64,000 nt of DNA from Mucilaginibacter ginsenosidivorans (GTDB lineage Bacteria > Bacteroidota > Bacteroidia > Sphingobacteriales > Sphingobacteriaceae). Numbering within the stretch: position 1 is the stretch's first letter; each line of letters starts with the position of its first letter. The notes beneath the pieces are model-generated. The model saw only the letters and a list, made by a program, of their open reading frames with translations, had not been told where the DNA came from and did not search any database. Below are positions 24,943 to 33,115 of the stretch, one piece after another. Where the stretch lies: contig NZ_CP042436.1 in NCBI RefSeq assembly GCF_007971025.1, positions 248,001 to 312,000 of the forward strand. The letters run 5' to 3'. The translations under genes were made by a program, and so were the position numbers.

Positions 24943-26769
24943 TTATGTTGTGTGGAATTTTAGTTCGAATTCTGAGCCTTTTTCCCGCTCCGATCTCACG
25001 CTGATGGTGCCGTTTAACCGCTTCACTATCGTATTTACATAACTCAACCCAAGCCCGAAGCCTTTCACGTCGTGCAGGTTCCCTGTCGGGATGCGGTAAA
25101 ATTGTTCAAATATCTTCGCCTGCTGGTCGCGGTTCATGCCAATACCCTTATCGGCTACGCGTATAACAATATTGTTATCCTTGTTGAAAGTGCTTATCGT
25201 TATCTCGGGCGTTTCGGGGCTGTATTTTATCGCATTATCTATCAGGTTATACAACACATTCGAAAAATGAAGTTCGTCTGCTTCAATGGTGGCATTCCTG
25301 GCGTCGAGATTAAGATTGGCGATAACATGATGCTTTTGCAGCTTCAGCGACATACTGTCTAACACTGTCGTCACCATTTCGTTCACGTCCAGGGGCCGGA
25401 TGTCAAGCCTGAAATCATTCTTTTCTATACGGGCAATATTCAATACTCTTTCAATATGACTGCCCAGCCGCTGGTTTTCCTCAAAAATAATATTGGCCAG
25501 GCGCTCAACCCGTCCTTTATCTTCCACTATCTCCTTGTCCTTTAATGCTTCGCTGGCGATCATGATGGTAGAAACAGGTGTCTTGAATTCGTGGGTCATG
25601 TTATTAATGAAATCCATCTTCATTTCCGACACTTTTTTCTGTTTCAGTATAAGGAAAATGGTATAACCGAAGCAGAAGATAAGCACCACCAGCAAACCGC
25701 CCGAGGTAGCCATGGATGCGGTCATTTTGGTAAGAATCAGCGAGTTCTTTTCGGGGAACGATATTTTTATTTTTCCCGGATCGTTGATCACCTCCTTGGC
25801 AAAGATTGGCACCTGGTAGCTGCCGGCCTCTGTAAACTTCTGTACCCCATCGTTGGTGTAGGAAGTGCTCGAGAACAGCAGCGAGTCGCTGTTGAAAGTG
25901 CTCACCATGTAGTTAAATGGCAGAAATATCCCTTTATTATGCAACTCGAAACGCAATAATGAATCGATCCAGAAGGGGTTCAGGCGCTTTACCAGCGGCT
26001 CGTCCGATTTCTGGTATTCGGCAGCAAGGTTTTCTATTACATTTACTTTTGGGCCCTGTTTCAAATTCTCCAGCGAGTCGTCCTCGAGCATTTTTTTAAC
26101 TTCATTAAACTGGCGTTCGCTTTTCTTTCGCTCCTGTTCGCGCTGCCAGAACGGGTTGATCTGCACCACCGGGATGGTTTGCTTGCCAAATTGCGGGTCG
26201 ATGTAATCCACAAAAACGGTATCGTATTTATGCAGCTTGCCCTGCTTTTTGAAAACCATCTTGCTCGACGCCTGCCTGATGATCTTAGGATCGGTCATAC
26301 GCTGGTGAACCACCCCGAATTCATCGGTAAACTCTTCGTATTTAACGTGCAGCATTAACTGGCCCGACTGCGCCATATTAAAAAATTCTTCATCCAGCTT
26401 ATTGCTCTGGATCACCTGCCGCAGGCTGTCGCGTAAGGCATTCAGCCGGCGTTCACGGGCCGACATGGTTTTTTTTGTTCGCTGTGGAATGTAGGTACGC
26501 GCGGTTTCTGTGTTTGCCGCCATACGCGCAGGCAATGCATACTGGCTCCGTTGCTTTACTATTAATTCAGCCTTCCGGTTCAAAAAGTTATTAGCGTCCT
26601 GCCGGGCCAGTTTAGAAACAACGTTATTAAGGGCATCATTTACCGAGCGATCGAAAAGATCTGACTGCATCTGGTACGATTGCCTGAGGAAATATAATTG
26701 CATAGACATCACCCCCAACAGCGCTAACCCCATCAGCCCGACAATCAAACTTATACTCTTTTTCTTCAT
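24943..26769 (-). CDS. sensor histidine kinase (RprX-like)
   Basis: This 608-residue kinase has a first membrane segment (about 7-28), a large periplasmic domain (30-350) and a second membrane segment (about 355-377). The phosphoacceptor is His393 in MTHEFKTPVSTIM, and the ATPase domain follows (NLIDNAIKYSPETPE, DKGIGMNRDQ, GFGLGLSYV). The periplasmic domain is rich in Arg, Lys and Gln and has no recognised fold. The kinase gene precedes its regulator and is divergent from an exported Met-rich protein gene, with 133 bases between. Confidence 0.93.
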   Translation of the reverse strand: MKKKSISLIVGLMGLALLGVMSMQLYFLRQSYQMQSDLFDRSVNDALNNVVSKLARQDANNFLNRKAELIVKQRSQYALPARMAANTETARTYIPQRTKKTMSARERRLNALRDSLRQVIQSNKLDEEFFNMAQSGQLMLHVKYEEFTDEFGVVHQRMTDPKIIRQASSKMVFKKQGKLHKYDTVFVDYIDPQFGKQTIPVVQINPFWQREQERKKSERQFNEVKKMLEDDSLENLKQGPKVNVIENLAAEYQKSDEPLVKRLNPFWIDSLLRFELHNKGIFLPFNYMVSTFNSDSLLFSSTSYTNDGVQKFTEAGSYQVPIFAKEVINDPGKIKISFPEKNSLILTKMTASMATSGGLLVVLIFCFGYTIFLILKQKKVSEMKMDFINNMTHEFKTPVSTIMIASEALKDKEIVEDKGRVERLANIIFEENQRLGSHIERVLNIARIEKNDFRLDIRPLDVNEMVTTVLDSMSLKLQKHHVIANLNLDARNATIEADELHFSNVLYNLIDNAIKYSPETPEITISTFNKDNNIVIRVADKGIGMNRDQQAKIFEQFYRIPTGNLHDVKGFGLGLSYVNTIVKRLNGTISVRSEREKGSEFELKFHTT

Positions 26770-26871
26770 CCGTTGAACAAAAATATTTTAAATCGGCCCA
26801 AACCCACCTCCATTTAACACTTTTTAACACATACATGCCAAGATTTAACATCTTGGTATTGAATAGCTTGT

Positions 26872-26879
26872 TAATTTTG
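26872..26879 (+). promoter_or_regulatory. -7 element TAATTTTG before the Met-rich exported protein
   Basis: An exact TAnnTTTG match 23 bases before the ATG. A TTG lies 16 bases further upstream, shorter than the usual spacing. The 26770-26902 gap is shared with the divergent kinase and also holds the half-repeats AAGATTTAACATCTT (inverted AAGAT/ATCTT), a possible operator. Confidence 0.45.
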
Positions 26880-26902
26880 ACTTACCAAATTTAAACAATC
26901 CA

Positions 26903-27817
26903 ATGAAACAACGTTTTTTAAAACCCGGCTTTGAGGCTGTTTTTGCGCTGAGTATCATCGCGATCCTTGGCTTGCCTCCCCTGGTTTTCGCCCAGAAAAA
27001 CAGGGATATAGAAATAAAGATAGCCAATGGCGATACCATTGTAAACGGGAAAAAGATAAGTGAACTTTCGCCGGCGGAGCGGAAGCAGGCTATGAAAGAT
27101 ATTGACCACCTGAGCGACACGTTTATGGGCGATCACGCCCGTAACCGCGTGTTTATCCGGAGAAGAAATCCGGACGATACCAGCAAAAGGGATATCATCA
27201 TAGAAAGGCGCAGGTTTAACGATGGCGATATGGCACGGGTAATGCCTTTTGACGACTCAACGCGAAACAAATTTTTCAAGTTCCGTTTCAGAGGACCTGA
27301 CGGCAAGGACTCGCTATTCACTTACAACTTCAGGATGAACGACAATTTCGGTAAAATGCGGGAATGGGATGGCGATGATTTTATGCGCGGTGATGAGATG
27401 ATGAGAAGACGTATGCCCATGATGATGGAACGCATGCATCGCCGCAATAGCCAAAGTTTCAATTATAGCAATACCGGCAGCGATGGTATAAGCACGCATA
27501 TCGGCTTTAACATATCTGACGCATCGCCCGAAAGAACAAAGAAAATAACCGGGGTGGAAAAGGCCGACCTTGAGCTGAAGGACCTGACCCTGGTGCCTGA
27601 ATTCTCGTCAGGCAAGACCCTGCTTACCTTCAGTCTTACTGCGCACACAGGCGCCGATGTGAAGTTAACCGACAACGACGGCAAGGTGATCTGGAACGAT
27701 AAAGCCGCAAACGGCAGCTTCAGCAAAAGCTTTCCATTGCCTTTGAACGGATTGTATCTCCTCGAAGTAAAACAAGGCAGTAAAGTGGCTTTGAAGAGGA
27801 TAATCAAGGAAGACTAG
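26903..27817 (+). CDS. exported Met/Arg-rich protein with a type IX-like C-terminal domain
   Basis: This 304-residue protein has a signal peptide (1-31, ending VFAQ), a charged middle and a C-terminal region (about 225-304) with the look of a type A sorting domain of the type IX secretion system: LTDNDGKVIW, FSLPLNGLYLLEV-type spacing and VALKRIIKE. Between residues 152 and 183 are many Met, Arg and His (Met152, 161, 166, 167, 171, 173-175, 178; His179), a patch that could bind Cu(I) or another soft metal. No catalytic motif is recognised. It is divergent from the RprXY-like pair and probably regulated by it. Confidence 0.7.
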   Translation: MKQRFLKPGFEAVFALSIIAILGLPPLVFAQKNRDIEIKIANGDTIVNGKKISELSPAERKQAMKDIDHLSDTFMGDHARNRVFIRRRNPDDTSKRDIIIERRRFNDGDMARVMPFDDSTRNKFFKFRFRGPDGKDSLFTYNFRMNDNFGKMREWDGDDFMRGDEMMRRRMPMMMERMHRRNSQSFNYSNTGSDGISTHIGFNISDASPERTKKITGVEKADLELKDLTLVPEFSSGKTLLTFSLTAHTGADVKLTDNDGKVIWNDKAANGSFSKSFPLPLNGLYLLEVKQGSKVALKRIIKED

Positions 27818-27823
27818 TTTTTA

Positions 27824-27926
27824 GTCGGCAGTTGGCATTTAGATATATATCTAAAGAAAAAGGAGATTTTCTATCTGAAAATCTCCTTTTTTATGCTGCT
27901 AACCGTAAACTTAAAACTGCCAACTT
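27824..27926. repeat. inverted heptamer-word repeat around a terminator, locus 6
   Basis: The left arm holds GTCGGCA and GTTGGCA (27824-27837). The right arm, read on the minus strand, is four exact 7-base words: GTTGGCA, GTTTTAA, GTTTACG, GTTAGCA (about 27897-27925). Inside lies a perfect terminator stem. Both arms face inward. Confidence 0.65.
27857..27895. terminator. bidirectional terminator inside repeat locus 6
   Basis: AAAAAGGAGATTTT (27857-27870) and AAAATCTCCTTTTT (27878-27891) pair perfectly around seven bases, with A and T flanks. It serves the Met-rich protein gene (plus) and the DUF3127 gene (minus). Confidence 0.9.
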
Positions 27927-27927
27927 C

Positions 27928-28290
27928 TTAAAACGGCAGATCGTCTTCTTCTGGTGTCGAACTCAGGTCAACCGGTGGTGCATATTCGGGCACAGTATTG
28001 TTATTGGCGCCTGCTAACACGTTCACTTTCCATAGCTGCAGCGAGTTGAAATAGCTTTTCTTGCCCGACTTGTCGGTCCATGGGCGGCCGCGCAAATTAA
28101 AAAACACTTCGATGTCATCGCCAACACGAAGGTTGTCCAGCAAGTTGCAGCGGTCCTGTATCGCTTCAAATTTTAAGTATTCAGGATACTGTGGATTCTC
28201 GATATATTCTACTATCAGTTCTCTCTTTTTTAATGAGTCCGTTACCTGAACGGTTGGCGCAACTTCATGTACTTTGCCCTTAATTTCCAT
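27928..28290 (-). CDS. DUF3127 OB-fold protein with SSB-like acidic tail
   Basis: This 120-residue protein is a DUF3127 member; the conserved parts are MEIKGKVHEVAPTVQVTDSL, KRELIVEYIENPQYPEYLKFE and FFNLRGRPWTDKSGKKSYFN. The family is expected to adopt an OB fold like single-stranded-DNA-binding proteins. A flexible linker follows, and the last residues, EEDDLPF, copy the acidic SSB tip that recruits repair and replication proteins. It may be an accessory single-stranded nucleic-acid-binding protein, but this is inference. The gene is divergent from the methyltransferase gene at 28372. Confidence 0.85.
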   Translation of the reverse strand: MEIKGKVHEVAPTVQVTDSLKKRELIVEYIENPQYPEYLKFEAIQDRCNLLDNLRVGDDIEVFFNLRGRPWTDKSGKKSYFNSLQLWKVNVLAGANNNTVPEYAPPVDLSSTPEEDDLPF

Positions 28291-28371
28291 ATCTTCTAAT
28301 AATTTAAAATGTAAAGTTAATGGTTATGCTATAAAATCGGGGTATTAAATTCATAAATTCGCCAACAATTT

Positions 28372-29553
28372 ATGGAAGTTTTCCACACCGACAGCAGGAT
28401 CGTTATTACCTGCAATAAACGCCTTTCACCCTACCTGCAAAAGGAGGTTGAAGAGCTTGGTTTTACACCCACAAGGGTATTCCAGACCGGTATTGAACTG
28501 AAAGGCACGGTCAATGATTGCATTGCCCTGAACCTGAATTTGCGCTGCGCCAGCCAGGTTATTTACCTGCTCAAAAGCTTTACCGCTGCCCATCCGAAGG
28601 CGCTTTATGAGGGCCTATTGGAGATAGAATGGGAAAAGCTGATCGATTTTACAGGCTATTTTTCTGTTACATCCAATGTTAATAACGAGCATATCACGAC
28701 ACCGCTTTTTGCTAACGTAAAAGTGAAAGATGCGATAGTCGACCGTATCAAGGATAAGAAAGGCATTCGGCCCAACTCCGGTTCCGATCAAAATAAAACC
28801 GTCATCCACCTGTATTGGCAGGACGACCGCGCCGAGATATTTTTAGACACATCGGGCGAGACATTGGCCAAGCATAGTTACCGCAAAATACCTGGCAAAG
28901 CACCCATGCTTGAAGCGCTGGCCGCAGCTACCATAATGGCCACCAACTGGGACCGCAAAAGCACTTTTATCAATCCCATGTGCGGCTCGGGCACGCTGGC
29001 GATAGAAGCCGCTCTGCTGGCAACTGATAAAAGCCCGGGCTTCTTCAGGATGAATTACGGCTTTATGCACATCATAGGATACGAAGAAGAAGTATTTTTT
29101 ACTGAGCGCCGCAAGTTAAAGGACAAAGCGACAAAACAAATCGATTTCAAAATAATCGCTACCGATATTTCAGCCGATGCTGTTGACATTGCACAGAAAA
29201 ATGCCCGAACAGCGGGTGTAGAACATTTGATCGAATTTAACGTTTGTGATTTTGCCGACACTATGGTGCCGGAAGAAAAAGGAATTGTTATGTTTAATCC
29301 CGAATATGGCGAAAGACTGGGTGTACATAACAAACTGGAGGCTACTTACAAGCGTATCGGCGATTTTATGAAGCAGCAGTGCAAAGGCTACCGCGGCTAC
29401 ATATTTACAGGGAACCCTGACCTGGCAAAAAGGATAGGCTTGCAGGCTAAACGCCGGATAGAATTTTATAATGGAAAGCTTGATTGCCGCCTGCTTGAAT
29501 ACGAGCTTTATGAAGGCAGCAAACGCGAACCAAAAGAGACGCAACAACAATGA
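28372..29553 (+). CDS. THUMP-domain class I RNA methyltransferase (RlmL-like)
   Basis: This 393-residue protein has an N-terminal THUMP RNA-binding domain (about 50-160) and a methyltransferase domain of the RlmL/Trm14 type, expected to make N2-methylguanosine in 23S rRNA. SAM-binding residues are in NPMCGSGTLAIEAALLA and the KIIATDISADAVDIAQKNAR stretch. The catalytic motif IV is NPEYGERLG rather than the usual NPPYGERLG. The first motif position, second Pro to Glu, is visible in sequence; whether the Glu is normal in this lineage is not known to me. It overlaps the next gene by four bases (ATGA). Confidence 0.88.
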   Translation: MEVFHTDSRIVITCNKRLSPYLQKEVEELGFTPTRVFQTGIELKGTVNDCIALNLNLRCASQVIYLLKSFTAAHPKALYEGLLEIEWEKLIDFTGYFSVTSNVNNEHITTPLFANVKVKDAIVDRIKDKKGIRPNSGSDQNKTVIHLYWQDDRAEIFLDTSGETLAKHSYRKIPGKAPMLEALAAATIMATNWDRKSTFINPMCGSGTLAIEAALLATDKSPGFFRMNYGFMHIIGYEEEVFFTERRKLKDKATKQIDFKIIATDISADAVDIAQKNARTAGVEHLIEFNVCDFADTMVPEEKGIVMFNPEYGERLGVHNKLEATYKRIGDFMKQQCKGYRGYIFTGNPDLAKRIGLQAKRRIEFYNGKLDCRLLEYELYEGSKREPKETQQQ

Positions 29554-30047
29554 AAAAGTTATTCCCCCTGGTAATTACCTTACTTATTTCCGCTCATTGC
29601 TTCGCACAGGAAGATATCCCCTTCCCGTTCCAGGGGGGTAACAAGGTGATGATGCAGTTTTTCCAGGACAGCATAAAGCTCTCGCAGCGGATCATATTGA
29701 GCAAAGCCAGCGGCACGGTATTATTCAAGTTTTCGGCTGACGAACATGGCGATATGAAGAACCTGGTGATCTATTATGCCGACGATGCCGTGCTCGCCTC
29801 CCCGCTTATCGATGCGATGAAAAAAACAACCCACAAATGGATCATCCCGGAAAAGGAGAAACTGCACGATTTTATAATTCCTTTCCTGGTACGGTTTAAA
29901 GCGACGAACGATGATAACACCGAAACAACAGGCGCTATGCACAATTTCGAGGTAAAGCGTAAGCCGATAGTCGCTCGCGACCAGATCCCGCTAAACCAGG
30001 CTACGTTGCTTCCCGCAGTTACCATCAGTTACGATGCCGGAAAATAA
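29550..30047 (+). CDS. exported protein with TonB-C-like fold, 165 aa
   Basis: This protein has a signal peptide (1-19, ending CFAQ) and one small domain (about 50-120) with the strand-turn-strand pattern GTVLFKFSADEHGDMKNLVI and a helix AMKKTTHKWIIP that resembles a TonB C-terminal domain. It is translationally coupled to the methyltransferase gene upstream. There is no transmembrane anchor, so it would be free in the periplasm or on the outer membrane. The assignment is based on pattern only, and the function is unknown. Confidence 0.6.
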   Translation: MKKLFPLVITLLISAHCFAQEDIPFPFQGGNKVMMQFFQDSIKLSQRIILSKASGTVLFKFSADEHGDMKNLVIYYADDAVLASPLIDAMKKTTHKWIIPEKEKLHDFIIPFLVRFKATNDDNTETTGAMHNFEVKRKPIVARDQIPLNQATLLPAVTISYDAGK

Positions 30048-30090
30048 TTTTCTTAATTAGAAATCCGCAGCACAACTTCATTCCGTATAT

Positions 30091-30111
30091 GTTTAACCAG
30101 ACCTGTTAAAC
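30091..30111 (+). promoter_or_regulatory. inverted repeat before the XRE regulator, candidate autoregulatory operator
   Basis: GTTTAAC (30091-30097) and GTTAAAC (30105-30111) are perfect inverted half-sites with seven bases between, ending two bases before the ATG. Small XRE regulators commonly bind such sites in their own promoter. Confidence 0.5.
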
Positions 30112-30113
30112 GT

Positions 30114-30371
30114 ATGAATGTTATGAAGGATAAACTGAATTTAAAAATCAGGCAGGTTGCTGCCAACATCCGCAAGATAAGGGAGCACCGGAATTACACA
30201 CAGGAATACCTGGCAGCTAAACTGCGCATTTCCCAAAATGCGTATAGCAAAATAGAGTTAGGCTACACCAAAATAACTGTCGAAAGACTGCTGCAGATAG
30301 CAGAAATATTGGAAACAGACCCGGTGGAGATTTTAACTAATGCCGAAGCGGATATTTTAAGGGCCGTTTAA
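30114..30371 (+). CDS. XRE-family helix-turn-helix regulator, 85 aa
   Basis: The protein is a single HTH_3 domain: VAANIRKIREHRNYTQEYLA, AAKLRISQNAYSKIELGYTK, then ITVERLLQIAEILETDPVEIL. There is no sensing domain, so regulation is probably by concentration or by a partner protein. The ATG at 30114 follows an inverted repeat; Met4 at 30123 is a possible alternative start. The HD gene follows after 37 bases on the same strand but has its own -7 element. Confidence 0.9.
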   Translation: MNVMKDKLNLKIRQVAANIRKIREHRNYTQEYLAAKLRISQNAYSKIELGYTKITVERLLQIAEILETDPVEILTNAEADILRAV

Positions 30372-30408
30372 GCTGTTTCCGTTATTTTTGCGGACCAAAA
30401 GCAAAAAT

Positions 30409-31059
30409 ATGGATAACCAGGCTATTATTAATAAAACTGTTTCCTTCGTACAAAAAACCCTCGAAAAAGCTGAAGGAGGGCACGACTGGTGGCACATTCA
30501 CCGCGTGTGGACCAATGCCCGTCGCATAGCCCAAACCGAAGAATGTGATATAATGGTAGTTGAACTGGCTGCCTTGTTACACGATATTGCCGATGCCAAA
30601 TTTCACAATGGTGATGAAGAGGTTGGGCCGGAAACCGCCGGTAAGTTTTTAAAAAACATCGGTGTGGATGAAAATACCGTCATCCACGTGCAGCAGATCA
30701 TCCGGCATATCTCATTTAAGGCCGGGTTTGATAAAGCCACATTTTACTCGAAAGAATTGGCCGTGGTGCAGGATGCCGACCGCCTTGATGCCATTGGCGC
30801 TATTGGGATAGCAAGGGCTTTCAGCTACGGTGGTTTTAAAGGCCGCGAAATATACAACCCCAATATCGAGCCCAACCTGAACATGAGCAAGGACGAATAC
30901 AAAAAATCTTCGGCGCCCAGCATCAACCATTTTTACGAAAAATTGTTGCTCTTGCGGGATAAAATGAACACCGCAACTGGTAAGGCCATTGCACAGCAGC
31001 GCCATCAGTTTATGGAGCAATATCTCACCCAATTCTATAGCGAAGTAAAATTTAGTTAA
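30409..31059 (+). CDS. HD-domain phosphohydrolase (YpgQ/YedJ-like)
   Basis: This 216-residue HD-superfamily protein has the metal-binding histidines in HDWWHIHRV, LLHDIADAK (HD pair) and the later VQDADRLDAIGAIGIARAF (Asp). The order and length fit the YpgQ/YedJ group, of which B. subtilis YpgQ has been reported to hydrolyse nucleotide pyrophosphates; the substrate here is uncertain. The ATG at 30409 is chosen because the in-frame codons before it lie over TATTTTTG (30383-30390), an exact -7 element, so that part is not translated. Confidence 0.88.
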   Translation: MDNQAIINKTVSFVQKTLEKAEGGHDWWHIHRVWTNARRIAQTEECDIMVVELAALLHDIADAKFHNGDEEVGPETAGKFLKNIGVDENTVIHVQQIIRHISFKAGFDKATFYSKELAVVQDADRLDAIGAIGIARAFSYGGFKGREIYNPNIEPNLNMSKDEYKKSSAPSINHFYEKLLLLRDKMNTATGKAIAQQRHQFMEQYLTQFYSEVKFS

Positions 31060-31064
31060 ATATT

Positions 31065-31096
31065 TTTAGATTAGTCTAAATTTTTTATTAGATTTG
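31065..31096 (+). promoter_or_regulatory. DtxR/MntR-like operator and promoter before the porin
   Basis: TTTAGATTAGTCTAAA (31065-31080) is a perfect inverted repeat (TTTAGA-TTAG-TCTAAA) with the length and shape of DtxR/MntR/IdeR-family operators. Eight bases downstream is TAGATTTG (31089-31096), an exact -7 element, itself part of a weaker TTAGATTTGCCTAA half-palindrome. Binding there would block the promoter. The palindrome is seen; the regulator is inferred. Confidence 0.55.
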
Positions 31097-31159
31097 CCTA
31101 ACAATGGCTTAGCGGCTTTAACACAGGCTTAATGCTGCGGCTATATCTTAGCGCGATTT

Positions 31160-32467
31160 ATGAAGAAAACTATATTCCTGCTTACCGGCATCCTACTTGT
31201 AACCATCGCATCAGCGCAGGATACCGCCACGCGGCAATTTTTTAATTTCCATTTCCAGCAGACCGTAATTACACAATACAAACCGGCGTTCCGCGCACCT
31301 TATAGTGGTTTGAACAGCCTCTCGGTAAATGAAGAGACGCAAAGTTCTTTAACCTCCACCCTCTATGGCGGGGCAAGGTTATGGAAGGGAGCTGAAGCCT
31401 ATTTTAACCCGGAAATATCGGGCGGGGCAGGTTTAAGTAAAACGCTGGGTGTTGCGGGCTTCCCAAATGGCGAGACATTTCGCGTTGGCGCTACCGAACC
31501 TAAGATATACATCGCAAGGCTATACCTGAAGCAAACATTTGAATGGGGCAGCGAAAAAGACACGCTGGATGATGACATTAATCAATTAGCGGGGATACGG
31601 AGTAACCGTTACTTTTCCGTCTCGGCGGGTAAATTCGGCATGGCTGATTTTTTTGACGGCAACCAATTTAGTCATGACCCACGCACCCAGTTTATGAACT
31701 GGGCATTGATGGACAATGCTGCCTGGGACTATCCCGCCAACACCCGGGGTTATGTTTTAGGCGCCACTGCCGAATTGGGCCAGCCCAACTGGACGCTGCG
31801 TTTTGCTTTTACCATGGTTACCACCCAGGCAAATGAATCGGTATGGGACTCGAAGATCGGCAAAGCCAACAGCCAAACCATCGAGTTTGAAAAACGGTAC
31901 AGCCTGTCGGGGCAAAAAGGAGCTGTGCGGCTATTGGCGTTCCGTAATAATGGCAAGTTCGGGAATTACAACCAGGCAGTGCTTCAAAACCCCAATGCGC
32001 CCGATGTGGATATGACCCAGCAATATGGTCGCCACAAATACGGCTTCGGCATCAGTGCGGACCAATACCTGGCTAACGGCTTCGGCGTATTTGCCAAAGC
32101 AAGCTACAACGACGGCCATACCCAAACCTGGTTCTTTACCGAAATAGACCATTCGCTCAGTTTTGGAGCCGTACTGAAAGGAAACTCGTGGAAGCGCAGC
32201 GACGACGAGCTTGGACTGGCGTTTATTGCCAATGGCCTCTCACCCGACCATAAGAACTACCTGGCCGCCGGCGGTTATGGCTTTTTGATCGGCGACGGCC
32301 AACTCAATTATTCATCCGAACTGATCGCAGAAGCTTATTACAAAGTGAATGCCTTCCAGAAAAAGTTATGGATAAGTCCCGATTACCAGTTCATCCTGCA
32401 CCCTGCTTATAATGCCGACCGCGGGCCGGTGAGTGTACTTGGACTAAGGGTACATGTGGGTTTTTAG
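31160..32467 (+). CDS. OprB-family outer-membrane porin
   Basis: This 435-residue protein has a signal peptide (1-19, ending SAQD) and the long beta-barrel pattern of OprB carbohydrate-selective porins, with the family feature VSAGKFGMADFFDGNQFSHD and a C-terminus ending LRVHVGF with a terminal Phe, as outer-membrane barrels have. OprB proteins are named for sugars, but related porins in other phyla serve Mn(II) uptake. The DtxR-like operator upstream favours a metal role here. It ends four bases inside the convergent pseudogene. Confidence 0.85.
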   Translation: MKKTIFLLTGILLVTIASAQDTATRQFFNFHFQQTVITQYKPAFRAPYSGLNSLSVNEETQSSLTSTLYGGARLWKGAEAYFNPEISGGAGLSKTLGVAGFPNGETFRVGATEPKIYIARLYLKQTFEWGSEKDTLDDDINQLAGIRSNRYFSVSAGKFGMADFFDGNQFSHDPRTQFMNWALMDNAAWDYPANTRGYVLGATAELGQPNWTLRFAFTMVTTQANESVWDSKIGKANSQTIEFEKRYSLSGQKGAVRLLAFRNNGKFGNYNQAVLQNPNAPDVDMTQQYGRHKYGFGISADQYLANGFGVFAKASYNDGHTQTWFFTEIDHSLSFGAVLKGNSWKRSDDELGLAFIANGLSPDHKNYLAAGGYGFLIGDGQLNYSSELIAEAYYKVNAFQKKLWISPDYQFILHPAYNADRGPVSVLGLRVHVGF

Positions 32468-32997
32468 AAACCGCGGTTGTTTTGGTAATACCTCAAAATG
32501 GTATGAAATAGCTCCTCATTATTGCCTCTCACAAGAGACAAATCGATTTCAAACAAGCTTGTTGTCCAATTTCGGGTGGCCCATCGGTACCAACGTGTAA
32601 AGGGGTTTCTCAACTACATTAAATAACCTTTCCTATCCGTCTCCCTTACTTTGATAGTTACGTAATACGATTTTAAGGGTATTAACGCGTCTCCGCCCGT
32701 ACTTGACAGATATTATACATCATTAACATCTCTCCATTTTATAGTGTAATCACTTCCGGTAATAGTAATCGACTCATTTGATAATATTAGCGCAGGCCTC
32801 AATAGCAGCATCAGAAATGTTGTACGTACCGGGGTTCGTATAATTAAAATGCAGAAAATTGTCATGATCCAGAATATAGGTCTATGGATCAGAAGGGCTA
32901 TTGCAATGCCATGGGTTAGCCAATAATACAATAAGGGTACATTAACTACGAATAAGGTCGGTCGTACCGGGCTAAACTCAAATCTCTCCTGTTCCAT
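32464..32997 (-). pseudogene. membrane protein gene with two in-frame stop codons
   Basis: The intact part (32713-32997) encodes 94 residues: two or three membrane segments and a strand pair ending TIKWRDVNDV. The frame then meets TAA (32713-32715), continues for 32 sensible residues (YLSSTGGDALIPLKSYYVTI and on), meets TAG and continues for 48 more (beginning LRNPFTRWYRWATRNWTTSL) to a final TAA at 32464-32466. Open-frame continuation with protein-like composition across both stops shows a decayed gene of about 177 codons. The family is unrecognised but looks like a small membrane protein with a PH-like cytoplasmic domain. Sequencing error at two sites is possible but less likely. Confidence 0.75.
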
Positions 32998-33085
32998 TAG
33001 TTTATGATATAGGGCTTAGGCTATTCGATAAATATTATCATATTATTTCAACCACTAATGTAATAATTCATAGATAGATTCGTCT

Positions 33086-33093
33086 TATTTTTG
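33086..33093 (+). promoter_or_regulatory. -7 element TATTTTTG before the YceI gene
   Basis: An exact TAnnTTTG match 22 bases before the ATG at 33116, in the gap shared with the divergent pseudogene. Confidence 0.5.
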
Positions 33094-33115
33094 CATACTT
33101 GCATCTGTTCACAAC

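Noticed and set aside
32464..32997. Use of an alternative genetic code to explain the two internal stops
   Set aside because: Both TAA and TAG act as normal stops throughout all other genes in the window.
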